A stretch of 42,198 nt of DNA, taken from the IMG/VR virus record IMGVR_UViG_3300045996_000343, positions 1-42,198 of that record. The stretch is one strand, 5' to 3'. A program made the translations under genes and the position numbers. Positions 28,639-36,143 of this stretch are shown piece by piece. Below the pieces are notes generated by a model, which had not been told where the DNA came from, did not search any database, and was given only the letters and a program-made list of their open reading frames with translations. The stretch comes from a virus. How positions within the stretch are numbered: the first letter of the stretch is position 1; each line of letters begins with the position of its first letter.

Positions 28639-28941
28639 TTACACCTTGCCGGGCCAGATGCGGAAGTCTTTGAGGTTCGGGTCGTTCAACATCGCCTTGA
28701 TGTGGAACTCATTGCCCAACCACTCGTTGAAGGTGATTCCGTGCAGGTTGCAATACTTCTCGATCACAACCTTGGGAATCTTGGCGGCGTGCTTCATCTC
28801 GGAAGACCCGTGGCGTCCTTCGTTGTGAAGGGCTTTGGTCATGTCCGCAATCGGGGTGCAGTCCTGCACACGTTCAAAGATGGTGTTGCCATCCTCTTCG
28901 TGCATCAGGGTCTGGACTGGCCCGTTATTGAGCACTCGCAT
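28639..28941 (-). CDS. Virion-region protein of unknown function
   Basis: 100 residues (MRVLNNGPVQTLMHEEDGNT...). Contains ERVQDCTPIADMTKALHNEG and IPKVVIEKYCNLHGITFNEW. Preceded by leader L2 and a terminator. Conserved small gene between capsid and adaptor in many podoviruses; possibly a head-completion factor. Confidence 0.66.
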   Translation of the reverse strand: MRVLNNGPVQTLMHEEDGNTIFERVQDCTPIADMTKALHNEGRHGSSEMKHAAKIPKVVIEKYCNLHGITFNEWLGNEFHIKAMLNDPNLKDFRIWPGKV

Positions 28942-28972
28942 TGGTTCTCCAGCGCCGTCTCGGCGTTAGGGG
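28942..28972 (-). promoter_or_regulatory. Hairpin leader L2
   Basis: CCCCTAA, then CGCCG-AGA-CGGCG, 11 nt (CTGGAG), then ATG 28941. Different stem bases from L1 and L3 but the same pairing. Confidence 0.8.
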
Positions 28973-28996
28973 AAAAGAAAAGGCCCCGAAGGGCCG
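28971..28996 (-). terminator. Intrinsic terminator after capsid genes
   Basis: GGCCC-TTCG-GGGCC followed by TTTTCTTTT on the minus strand. It would reduce transcription of the genes below the capsid pair. Confidence 0.82.
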
Positions 28997-29004
28997 TGAG
29001 TGGC

Positions 29005-29592
29005 TTAGTAGTCGCCCAGGAACGCGAACGTCAGGCGGATGGTGCCCGTCCACGTTTGCGTAGCGTCAGCGTCCACATCGGTCGTGGTCGCGTATGCGCT
29101 GTTGAGTCGCATCGCCTTGGCGGCGCTGGTGCCGTCGAACTGCGCCGCAGCGGCCAGGGCCGCCGAAACCGCCGTACCACCAACGTTGATCGTCGCAGAC
29201 GAGGTGAACGCGGTGGACGGCAGCAGATCAACCATCGTGCCGGTGAGGGACACGTTGGAAGCCGCCACCGTACCCAGAGCAACAGCACCCGTAACGCTGG
29301 CGTTCAGGGTCGAAGCAATGGTGGAGGTCGTCTTCTGTTGCAGCGTGGCCGTGCAGCCCAAGACGTTGATCCGACCTTCGGGGAAGGTGTAGATCAGCGT
29401 GCTTTGGTACTCCGTGCCGTTGACGACCGCTTGCGGCACGTTGTCCAGCGTGAAGACCATTTGGTAGAAGGGGCCGAACTGCTCCACCTTCCAGCCAATA
29501 GAGCCCGTAGCGGGTTGAGTCACGGAACCAACACGGGTGGTGTCGTCCGTGATCTGCATCCCGTTCAGGGTGGGATTGATCGAATAAGCCAT
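29005..29592 (-). CDS. Capsid-adjacent structural protein (decoration type)
   Basis: 195 residues (MAYSINPTLNGMQITDDTTR...). Beta-rich with GSIGWKVEQFGPFYQMVFTL and TFPEGRINVLGCTATLQQ, then Ala/Thr/Ser-rich tail. Second gene after the scaffold and capsid pair, where head-decorating proteins are common. The ribosome site lies in a hairpin (29597-29611). Name is inferred. Confidence 0.72.
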   Translation of the reverse strand: MAYSINPTLNGMQITDDTTRVGSVTQPATGSIGWKVEQFGPFYQMVFTLDNVPQAVVNGTEYQSTLIYTFPEGRINVLGCTATLQQKTTSTIASTLNASVTGAVALGTVAASNVSLTGTMVDLLPSTAFTSSATINVGGTAVSAALAAAAQFDGTSAAKAMRLNSAYATTTDVDADATQTWTGTIRLTFAFLGDY

Positions 29593-29596
29593 GTTT

Positions 29597-29632
29597 GTTC
29601 CTTGTAGGAACGAGGGGCCGAAGCCCCCCGCT
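29597..29632 (-). promoter_or_regulatory. Tandem hairpins, one covering a ribosome site
   Basis: GTTCC-TACAA-GGAAC (29597-29611) holds the AAGGAA ribosome site of the gene at 29592 in its 3' arm. Upstream is a GC-rich hairpin with a TTCG loop (29612-29632; stem GGGGC/GCCCC) without a T-tract. Could tune expression relative to the capsid gene. Confidence 0.72.
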
Positions 29633-29637
29633 CATGG

Positions 29638-30561
29638 TTAGGCGATGTCGTACACAGCGCCCAGGGCCTTCGGGTTCTTCACCTCCAGGGACCACTCACC
29701 GATCAGCATGGCCTTCTCGCTGTCGCCGGTCGCCGCGATTTCCTTCTTGAACAGCGGACGCAGCCAGGCCAGGGCCAGCTTGTCCGACTGCAGGACGAAA
29801 ACGTCACGGGTGCGCTGGAACAGGTTCGGGACAGCCTTGAGCGTGCCGAAGTCGGACACGTACACATCGACGGCGGCGGTGACTTTCTTGTCCTCGCTGT
29901 TGTCGTTGCGGTTCGCGCCACCAGTGAAGCCGGAGAAGGCTTGTTTGGCAGCAGCGCCCATCGTGATCGTGTCCGGCTTGCCGCCAGCGATGAAGACCAG
30001 TTGCAGGACCGACTTCAACTGCGCTTCCGTGAAAGCGCGGGTCGTGCCGTCCGTGACACCCGTGTTGCCGGTGTAGGACGCCAGGGTCGTACCGGCATCC
30101 TTGGACACGTTGTCCACAGCCCAACCCAGCAGGCCGCGAGACTTGCGGGGCGAGGTGGCCAGGACATCGTTCTGGGTGATGCCAAACTCCATGTCGCGGC
30201 GGATTTCCAGACCCTTGAGCGCGGTCTGGTAGCCCATCTCCGACTTGCGGCCAGCGGAGTTCACGGCTTCTTGCGAGCCGGAAATCACGACAGCCTTGGT
30301 GGAGATTTGGCAACGGTTCGTCAGGCGAACAGTAGGCACAACCGCAGCGGCGGAGAAGTCGTCACCTTCAACCGCAGCGTTGGACGCAGCGGCGGCGAGG
30401 GCTTGGGTTTGCCACTCATGCAGGGTGGCGGTGGCCTTGGTCTTGGAGCACATCGAGTAGACCGGGGTGTCGGTCGGGTCGATGCGGTCGATGATGTCGG
30501 TCAGGTCTTCACGGTTGCCGATGGCGGCGGTCGTGAGGTAGGTATTGGTAGGGGCGGTCAT
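29638..30561 (-). CDS. Major capsid protein
   Basis: 307 residues (MTAPTNTYLTTAAIGNREDL...). DLTDIIDRIDPTDTPVYSMC, TLHEWQTQALAAAASNAAVE, VRLTNRCQISTKAVVISGSQ and MEFGITQNDV are typical of the SU10-type/DUF5309 HK97-fold capsid family. Position between scaffold and decoration genes agrees. Length slightly under 310 is normal for the family. Confidence 0.88.
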   Translation of the reverse strand: MTAPTNTYLTTAAIGNREDLTDIIDRIDPTDTPVYSMCSKTKATATLHEWQTQALAAAASNAAVEGDDFSAAAVVPTVRLTNRCQISTKAVVISGSQEAVNSAGRKSEMGYQTALKGLEIRRDMEFGITQNDVLATSPRKSRGLLGWAVDNVSKDAGTTLASYTGNTGVTDGTTRAFTEAQLKSVLQLVFIAGGKPDTITMGAAAKQAFSGFTGGANRNDNSEDKKVTAAVDVYVSDFGTLKAVPNLFQRTRDVFVLQSDKLALAWLRPLFKKEIAATGDSEKAMLIGEWSLEVKNPKALGAVYDIA

Positions 30562-30592
30562 GTTGACTCCGGCGTCTCTCGACGTTAGGGGT
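30562..30592 (-). promoter_or_regulatory. Hairpin leader L1
   Basis: CCCCTAA, then CGTC-GAGA-GACG, 11 nt (CCGGAG), then ATG 30561. Confidence 0.8.
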
Positions 30593-31551
30593 TACTTGAA
30601 AAAGCCTTCCAGAGCCTTGGCGGCATCCAGAACGCTTCCAGACTTGGCAAGTCGCTTCATCGCAACGCTGCGTCCGTCTGATGGGCTTGTCTCACCGCTA
30701 CCGGGTCGCTCGACCTTCTGGGGAAGGTTCTGCACCTGTTTTGCAGCGGCTTTCGCTTTGGACATCATCTGGTCGTACAGCATCGCCTTTCGGCTGATGA
30801 CGACAACGCGATGATCAGTGATGTTTCCGACTTGAGCGTCGTCCAGCCCTTGGGCTTTCAGATACTCCTTGATCGCGGCCTTGTCAGCGGTGGCCTTGGC
30901 TTCGTCCTTCCATTCAGGGAGCTTGGCAAGAAGTTCTTCCTGCTGCGTCTGAAGGTAGGTGTGCATCTGCACTGCCTGCTCCTGCTGATGCCTGGCGTAC
31001 AACTGCTGCTGCGCCTGCGCGATTTTCTGAAGCTCGGCTTGTCTCGAATTGGCGAGGGCCTGCTGTTTCAGGTATTCGTGCGGGTCAGTCTCAAGCAGCG
31101 TCTTCCAGTCAATGCGCGACTGCTCTGAGAGTTGCGCCTGAAGGACGTTCTGGGCTTGTTGAAGGCCCTGCGCGTACCTCTGACGTTCCTCTAACGCTTG
31201 TTGGGTCGCAGCTTCCGCAGCTTTACGCTGCTCTGCGGCCTCCATCGTCTTTTTCGTGTAGTCAGCCTGCCTCAGCCCGTTCTTGTAGTGGTCTGCCAGT
31301 TCCGCCTTAGTCAGTTCGACCGTCTTGCCATCGACAACGATGGTGACTTTCTCTGGTTCGGCGTCGGTTTCTTCTACCGTCTCTGGTTCGGCGTCGGCTT
31401 GGGTGTCCTCGGGAAGCTCGGGGGCTTGTTCCGGGGATTCCGTTGCTTGCGCTTCGGGTTTCTTCTCGGGCTCGGGAGCCGCGAAAAGGTTTGCTGCCTC
31501 AAATACGCTGAGGCTTGCGTTGGATTCCGTTGCCGGAGTGTCCGTTGCCAT
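30592..31551 (-). CDS. Scaffolding protein
   Basis: 319 residues. Acidic N-terminus (PEPEKKPEAQATESPEQAPE, EVTDAEPEKVTIV-like), then long coiled coils (LRQADYTKKTMEAAEQRKAA, QARQQLYARH-like Gln-rich helices), and a basic C-terminus (KSGSVLDAAKALEGFFK). This is a typical phage capsid scaffold, immediately upstream of the capsid gene. Confidence 0.85.
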   Translation of the reverse strand: MATDTPATESNASLSVFEAANLFAAPEPEKKPEAQATESPEQAPELPEDTQADAEPETVEETDAEPEKVTIVVDGKTVELTKAELADHYKNGLRQADYTKKTMEAAEQRKAAEAATQQALEERQRYAQGLQQAQNVLQAQLSEQSRIDWKTLLETDPHEYLKQQALANSRQAELQKIAQAQQQLYARHQQEQAVQMHTYLQTQQEELLAKLPEWKDEAKATADKAAIKEYLKAQGLDDAQVGNITDHRVVVISRKAMLYDQMMSKAKAAAKQVQNLPQKVERPGSGETSPSDGRSVAMKRLAKSGSVLDAAKALEGFFK

Positions 31552-31595
31552 TTAACTTCCTTCGGGGGCGCATCACTGCGATACCCTGCTCCGAT

Positions 31596-31613
31596 TAAGC
31601 CCATATGGGCTTA
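31596..31613. promoter_or_regulatory. Perfect 18-bp palindrome before scaffold gene
   Basis: TAAGCCCATATGGGCTTA reads the same on both strands. It sits in the 90-bp gap between gene 31642 and the scaffold start. No T-tract follows on the minus strand, so it may be a protein site or an RNA hairpin. Confidence 0.7.
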
Positions 31614-31641
31614 GAGGCTGGGAGCTGTCAGCCGTCTAACC

Positions 31642-31803
31642 TTAGAGCGCGATCCTCTCGCCACTCTGCAAAACATAACCCGCAGGCCCTTGCTCCGTGC
31701 GGATGCCGCCGAACTTCGGGCTATCAACCACTCCATCGGCTTGAGGGTGGATGACACAGGCAATGCGGCGGTCCCAGCTATTCAGGGAGTGGACAATCGC
31801 CAC
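31642..31803 (-). CDS. Small virion-region protein
   Basis: 53 residues from GTG 31803, overlapping the previous stop (TAGTG). AIVHSLNSWDRRIACVIHPQ and TEQGPAGYVLQSGERIAL. Too small to assign. A longer frame is in the shadow of the upstream gene. Confidence 0.6.
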   Translation of the reverse strand: MAIVHSLNSWDRRIACVIHPQADGVVDSPKFGGIRTEQGPAGYVLQSGERIAL

Positions 31804-32093
31804 TAGTTCATCCCAGCCCACGCCTTGACCTTCTCCGCCATCGACTTCTGGTGCTGAATCTCCGCCAGCGCCAGCTTGCCCGTCTCCATCGTGGTTGTGA
31901 GACTTGCCTTCACCTTGGACAGCATCGTCAGGGCCAGGAACAGCTTTTCGCGGCCTTCCGCGTCTCTTTGGGGCGAGTTCTTCCATGCTTGGGTCAATTC
32001 CTGTTCGATTAGGTCAAAGGCTCGGGAGAACTCCTCGTTCTCCAGAATCTCTTTGGCGCGGGAGCCTCTGTGAAGGCGTTCTTCGTCGGTCAT
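31803..32093 (-). CDS. Virion-region helical protein
   Basis: 96 residues (MTDEERLHRGSRAKEILENE...). Helical throughout; DLIEQELTQAWKNSPQRDAE and GREKLFLALTMLSKVKASL are a recurrent pattern in podovirus genes between portal and scaffold. May be a head-assembly factor. Function unknown. Confidence 0.75.
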   Translation of the reverse strand: MTDEERLHRGSRAKEILENEEFSRAFDLIEQELTQAWKNSPQRDAEGREKLFLALTMLSKVKASLTTTMETGKLALAEIQHQKSMAEKVKAWAGMN

Positions 32094-32863
32094 AGGGCCA
32101 TCAAAAGCATTTCAATGTCTTCCTCGTCGTCCCACTCAGGAACGGCCGCAGGGGCTTCTATCGCCGGTTGCTTGGCCTCTGGTGCCTTGCGTACCGTCGC
32201 CTTCTTGATTACCTGCGCGACAACCTCTTTGGGGTTCTCCGCTTCGATCGCTCTTTGTCTCGCCTGCTCCGAGTTGAAGAGGAACCGCATTCCGCCTATC
32301 TCGGCGTAGTAGCGTTTCTTCTTCGGCGGGCTGAAACCAACAGGAGCGGACTCGCCACCCTGCACCGCTTGCTCGATGGATACAACAACATCGTCCAGCA
32401 ATACTGCAACTTCCTCGCCATGTTCGAGCGTCTGCGATACAGAACACCCGACTCCGTCCAACATAACGGAAAGGTCTTGGTCATACGTCGAGACTTTCGA
32501 CTGTGTGACCGATACTTCTACTGCGTCCAGCGTGACCGCTAGAGTTTGTCCGTGCCCCGCTCCCTGCGAGGCTGCGAAAGTAATGCCCTCCAGAATTGCG
32601 CCCACCGTCTGAGGATGGGTCGCCGTCTGACTACTCGCTACCGTCACCCCATCCAGCACCGCCGAAACGGTCTGGCTGTAGGTCGAAACCTTGGACTGCG
32701 ACACCGCCACAGTCACGCCGTCTAGCGTGGCCGAGATGGTTTGCGGGTGCGTTGCCGCCTGGGCTGCCGCTACCGCGATCCCATCCAATGTGGCGGTCAG
32801 GGATTGGCTGTAGCTACCTCCTGCTACGGCGTCCTGCGCTGCCACCAGCGTGATGTAGGACAC
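32090..32863 (-). CDS. Protein with seven tandem 21-23-residue repeats
   Basis: 257 residues from GTG 32863. Residues about 13-170 are seven repeats of the type xxQTxSAxLDGVTVAxSQ, for instance SATLDGVTVAVSQ, SAVLDGVTVASSQ, VAVLLDDVVVSIEQ. This suggests a beta-solenoid or stacked beta hairpins, often host-surface binding. The C-terminal part has KKKRYYAEIGGMRFLFN and an acidic end. Probably a virion fibre or decoration protein. Confidence 0.78.
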   Translation of the reverse strand: MSYITLVAAQDAVAGGSYSQSLTATLDGIAVAAAQAATHPQTISATLDGVTVAVSQSKVSTYSQTVSAVLDGVTVASSQTATHPQTVGAILEGITFAASQGAGHGQTLAVTLDAVEVSVTQSKVSTYDQDLSVMLDGVGCSVSQTLEHGEEVAVLLDDVVVSIEQAVQGGESAPVGFSPPKKKRYYAEIGGMRFLFNSEQARQRAIEAENPKEVVAQVIKKATVRKAPEAKQPAIEAPAAVPEWDDEEDIEMLLMAL

Positions 32864-33313
32864 TTACGCGCTCCAAATCTCGAAGCAGAACCCTCCAAAT
32901 GCGTCGTTGGCCGTGGTGTTGTTCGGCCCACCGTACTTAAGCCCGGTAGCCGCCACGATGGTTTCCACTCCGTAAGCTGCGTCCCACGTAAGAGACGCGC
33001 TCGGCGTCAGCCCAGAAACAACCGCCACAGCCTCTGCACACATCAGCGTCGTTGCGGCCAGGTTCCCGCCTCCCAGCATCGGGGGGCGGCGCATTCTCAC
33101 TGTGGAACCCTCCAACACTCCAAGCTGAATCTGCGGGAACGTGGTCGCTCCGTGCAATGTTCCCTGCAGCCTGACCAACACACGGCCAGAGGCCGGAACC
33201 GTGAACGCGATCCGCAGGTTCGTCGTATCCAGCGCCGTCATTGCCAGTAGCGCCGTGGTCGCCTTGTTTACGGCAACCGCAGGGTCGTACAAGCATGCGC
33301 CCAGCAGGGCCAT
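32864..33313 (-). CDS. Putative virion surface protein
   Basis: 149 residues (MALLGACLYDPAVAVNKATT...). Beta-rich: LRIAFTVPASGRVLVRLQGT, TFPQIQLGVLEGSTVRMRRP, SASLTWDAAYGVETIVAATG. C-terminal FGGFCFEIWSA. Resembles small jelly-roll-type domains encoded near tail fibre genes. Function unknown. Confidence 0.68.
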   Translation of the reverse strand: MALLGACLYDPAVAVNKATTALLAMTALDTTNLRIAFTVPASGRVLVRLQGTLHGATTFPQIQLGVLEGSTVRMRRPPMLGGGNLAATTLMCAEAVAVVSGLTPSASLTWDAAYGVETIVAATGLKYGGPNNTTANDAFGGFCFEIWSA

Positions 33314-33685
33314 TTACGCATTACCCTCTGTAATCGTCGCCGCCGAGGTCGTGATTACGTCATTGATCGCAATCGTCGCGTTGGTGATGACAATATTCGT
33401 GCCAGAGGTGCCAACCGTCAGTCCCTCAATCACCATCGTGGTGCCATCCGTCTTGAACAGGCGGGCAATCGCAGCCGTGCCCGCTCCAGTGGCCGTCGCA
33501 CTGCCAACCGCGTTAAACGTCAAGACCCCACCGGAGACAGTCCCCAGCGTGGCCGCACAGGTGGCGGTGTAAAGAACGGCTCCATAAGCAGCGGTGTAGA
33601 CCGTCAGCTTTGCCGTCGCTCCTGCCTCGGTGACGATGGCTGTAGACCTGGCGTTGCGCAGGGTCGTGTTAAGACTGATCGCCAT
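33314..33685 (-). CDS. Small virion protein, Thr/Ala/Val-rich
   Basis: 123 residues (MAISLNTTLRNARSTAIVTE...). Strand-rich, Thr/Ala/Gly/Val-dominated, with GLTVGTSGTNIVITNATIAI. The start overlaps the portal stop. Similar in character to the protein at 37742. Structural role inferred. Confidence 0.7.
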   Translation of the reverse strand: MAISLNTTLRNARSTAIVTEAGATAKLTVYTAAYGAVLYTATCAATLGTVSGGVLTFNAVGSATATGAGTAAIARLFKTDGTTMVIEGLTVGTSGTNIVITNATIAINDVITTSAATITEGNA

Positions 33686-36108
33686 TATTCAATCCCCGTC
33701 GCTTTCCCATCAGGGCCGCGAACAATGTTGCGGGGCCGATTCATCCCCTGCAAAGCCTGCTGGAAGCCCTGCAAAGTGGTTGCAAGGACCGTGTTGGAGT
33801 CGGGACCAGAGGCTACGGGTTTGTCGTCCTTCACCGCAGCGTCCGAGGCTTGCTCTTGCGCCGCGCTCAGTTGGGTTTGTGCCGTCAACTGCGCTTCATT
33901 GAGCTTGGCGTCTGCGTTGATGCGGGCAATCTCAATCTGCACTTGCGCCTGGAGCTGCGCCTTCTCGCGCTCCATCTCCATGCTCTGTTGGTGCTTGAAC
34001 TGCTCAAGCTCCATTTCCATCTGCATCTTGACCTGTTGCTGCTGCGCCTCGACCTCTTGCCGATTCCGGTCCACTTCGGTCTGCATCTGCATCCGCTCAC
34101 GCTCAAGCTGGTTGTCCGCTTGCTTGGCATGCATGTCGGCTTGAGTCTTGGCTTGGATAGCCTGCATGTCGGATTGAGCCTTCACCTGGACCTTCATCTG
34201 CTCAATCTTCATCTGCCCTTCCATCGGGTCGGGCATCTTGAAGTTGGGATCGGGCTCGCTGAAGAACTTGTCCGCGCTCTTGAAGCCCATCGCCTTGGCA
34301 AGCTCTACGCTGCTTGCGTACAGGTTCTGCGGCTTGGCAATGCCAATTTGCATCCCCTGCGCTTGGGCATTCTGCAGAGCCATCAGGTGCTGAATCTGCT
34401 GGTCCTTCGACCCAACACCCAAGCCAACGTTGATGGACACATCGAACTGGTTGCGCCACTCGCGCGGGTCCATGTCCACCCAGTTGCCAGACAGCCGGAT
34501 CGAGGCTTTCTTGTCCTGGTACTGGCAGACCAGCTTGAGCATCATCTTGAAGAGGTCAACAAACCCCTCCGCGAAGTTGCGGGCGATCAGGTCAACCCGC
34601 ATATCCGCCTTGTTTGTGACGATGTTCGCCTTGGTCGCAGTCTCCGGCTTGTTCAGTGCAGAGGGGTCGTTGCCCTGGGACTGACGGGACCAGCCCGTAG
34701 AGTCCTCGTTGTAACCCTTCATGTACTCCAGCATGCCCATCGTCTCGCCGATGTTGCCCTTGCCCTGGTCCAGACGGCCAGCCATGCCGGGCGACTTCAT
34801 GCGAACCACGCCGCTGGGGCGCGAGTTCAACAGGTCGTCCAGATTGACCTGGCCCTCCACCGCGAAGTAGCGCCCGTTCACCTCCAGATAGGTGTTGTCC
34901 AGCACAGCCCGCAGAAGGGCAGTTTCCGTCAGCTGCCCGGTCATCGCCAGGTCGGCAATCGATAGGCCGAAGAACTTGTGCGGCTCGGGAATCGGACAGA
35001 TCGAGACGAAGGGGACCTCGTCCACAATCTCGTTGGACAGAATCCGCCCACCGGCCCGGCAAATCTTCCTCAGCTCCGCAATGCCGTCGCCGTCATAGTC
35101 CACCCGCATGTAGCACTCAGTCAGCCACACCCGACGCTGAGACTCATCACCGGAGTTGTCGTCCTCCATGATGTATTCGTCATCAAAGGCCATGCGCTCG
35201 GCAAATTCAGCATTGGCCCACTCCCCGCCATCGTTTCCAAGTTCCTCCACGTTTGAGTAGCCCATGGAGCGAAGCTCGGAATAGGTCCGACGAACCCTGT
35301 GTCCCACAAAGGGCGAGTCCTGAATGTTCTTGGCCTTGCGCGAGATAAGGAACTCTTCCGGGGGGACGTTCTCGATGGACAGCTTCCCGCCCGTCTTGGT
35401 CCGCTTGCAAGCAATGTCGTACAGCATCGCCGGAGGCTGGCTCTGTACCTGCTGCATCTGCATCTGAAGCTGTTGAACGGCTTGAGCGGCTTGCGGGTCT
35501 TGCTGCGCGGCTTGCATGGCCTGGTCCATCTGGGCCTGCATCTGCTCCAGCGTTTGTTGACGCTGTTTCGCGTCTTCCTCGTCGGGATAGGTCTTCTGCT
35601 CGATGACCTCCACTTCCTTGTCATCCATGATCTGAGCCAACTCAACTTCCGTGAGGGCTCGATACTCTTCCCGCTTTTCCTCGTCCCGCGTGTCCCACCA
35701 GACCTTGACAATCCCTCGCTTCAACTTGAGGGCGTCTTTGAACCAGTTGTAGACAACCGAGTGGCCGCTGTTCTTCTTGAAGAACAGGTAGTTCAAGTAA
35801 TCAGTAGCGTTCTTGGCCTTCGGCTCGTCTTCCGGCTGGGTGGGCTCAAACTCAACGACCGTATCCCCACCCGTGAACTTCACCATGAGCTGAGGAAGCA
35901 TTGCCTCGATGGTGTTGCGCACGACAGGGACGACCACAGACGAACGGCCCATGACCTCGGGGGGAGACAGGTCGCCGGTAGCCTCAGCGTAGAAATACGC
36001 CTCTGCCTTCCTGCGCTGCTCCGCGAGCTTTCCGCCGTAGTAGCCCACGGCTTGGCGCATCTCTGCGTCAGTCAGGGCTAGCAGGTCGTCGTTGGTGAGC
36101 TTTGCCAT
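33685..36108 (-). CDS. Portal protein (P22-type)
   Basis: 807 residues. N-terminal domain with DLSPPEVMGRSSVVVPVVRNTIEAMLPQ (read in parts), then a Gln/Met-rich stretch (about 190-230), DYDGDGIAELRKICRAGG, IVDEVPFVSICPIPEPHKFF, and a very long Gln/Glu-rich coiled coil at about 620-760. This length and order is that of P22-like portals with an extended C-terminal barrel helix. Forms the dodecameric DNA gate. Confidence 0.9.
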   Translation of the reverse strand: MAKLTNDDLLALTDAEMRQAVGYYGGKLAEQRRKAEAYFYAEATGDLSPPEVMGRSSVVVPVVRNTIEAMLPQLMVKFTGGDTVVEFEPTQPEDEPKAKNATDYLNYLFFKKNSGHSVVYNWFKDALKLKRGIVKVWWDTRDEEKREEYRALTEVELAQIMDDKEVEVIEQKTYPDEEDAKQRQQTLEQMQAQMDQAMQAAQQDPQAAQAVQQLQMQMQQVQSQPPAMLYDIACKRTKTGGKLSIENVPPEEFLISRKAKNIQDSPFVGHRVRRTYSELRSMGYSNVEELGNDGGEWANAEFAERMAFDDEYIMEDDNSGDESQRRVWLTECYMRVDYDGDGIAELRKICRAGGRILSNEIVDEVPFVSICPIPEPHKFFGLSIADLAMTGQLTETALLRAVLDNTYLEVNGRYFAVEGQVNLDDLLNSRPSGVVRMKSPGMAGRLDQGKGNIGETMGMLEYMKGYNEDSTGWSRQSQGNDPSALNKPETATKANIVTNKADMRVDLIARNFAEGFVDLFKMMLKLVCQYQDKKASIRLSGNWVDMDPREWRNQFDVSINVGLGVGSKDQQIQHLMALQNAQAQGMQIGIAKPQNLYASSVELAKAMGFKSADKFFSEPDPNFKMPDPMEGQMKIEQMKVQVKAQSDMQAIQAKTQADMHAKQADNQLERERMQMQTEVDRNRQEVEAQQQQVKMQMEMELEQFKHQQSMEMEREKAQLQAQVQIEIARINADAKLNEAQLTAQTQLSAAQEQASDAAVKDDKPVASGPDSNTVLATTLQGFQQALQGMNRPRNIVRGPDGKATGIE

Positions 36109-36143
36109 GTATCGGGTCGCTTCTCAGCGATGCCTTTCGTGTT

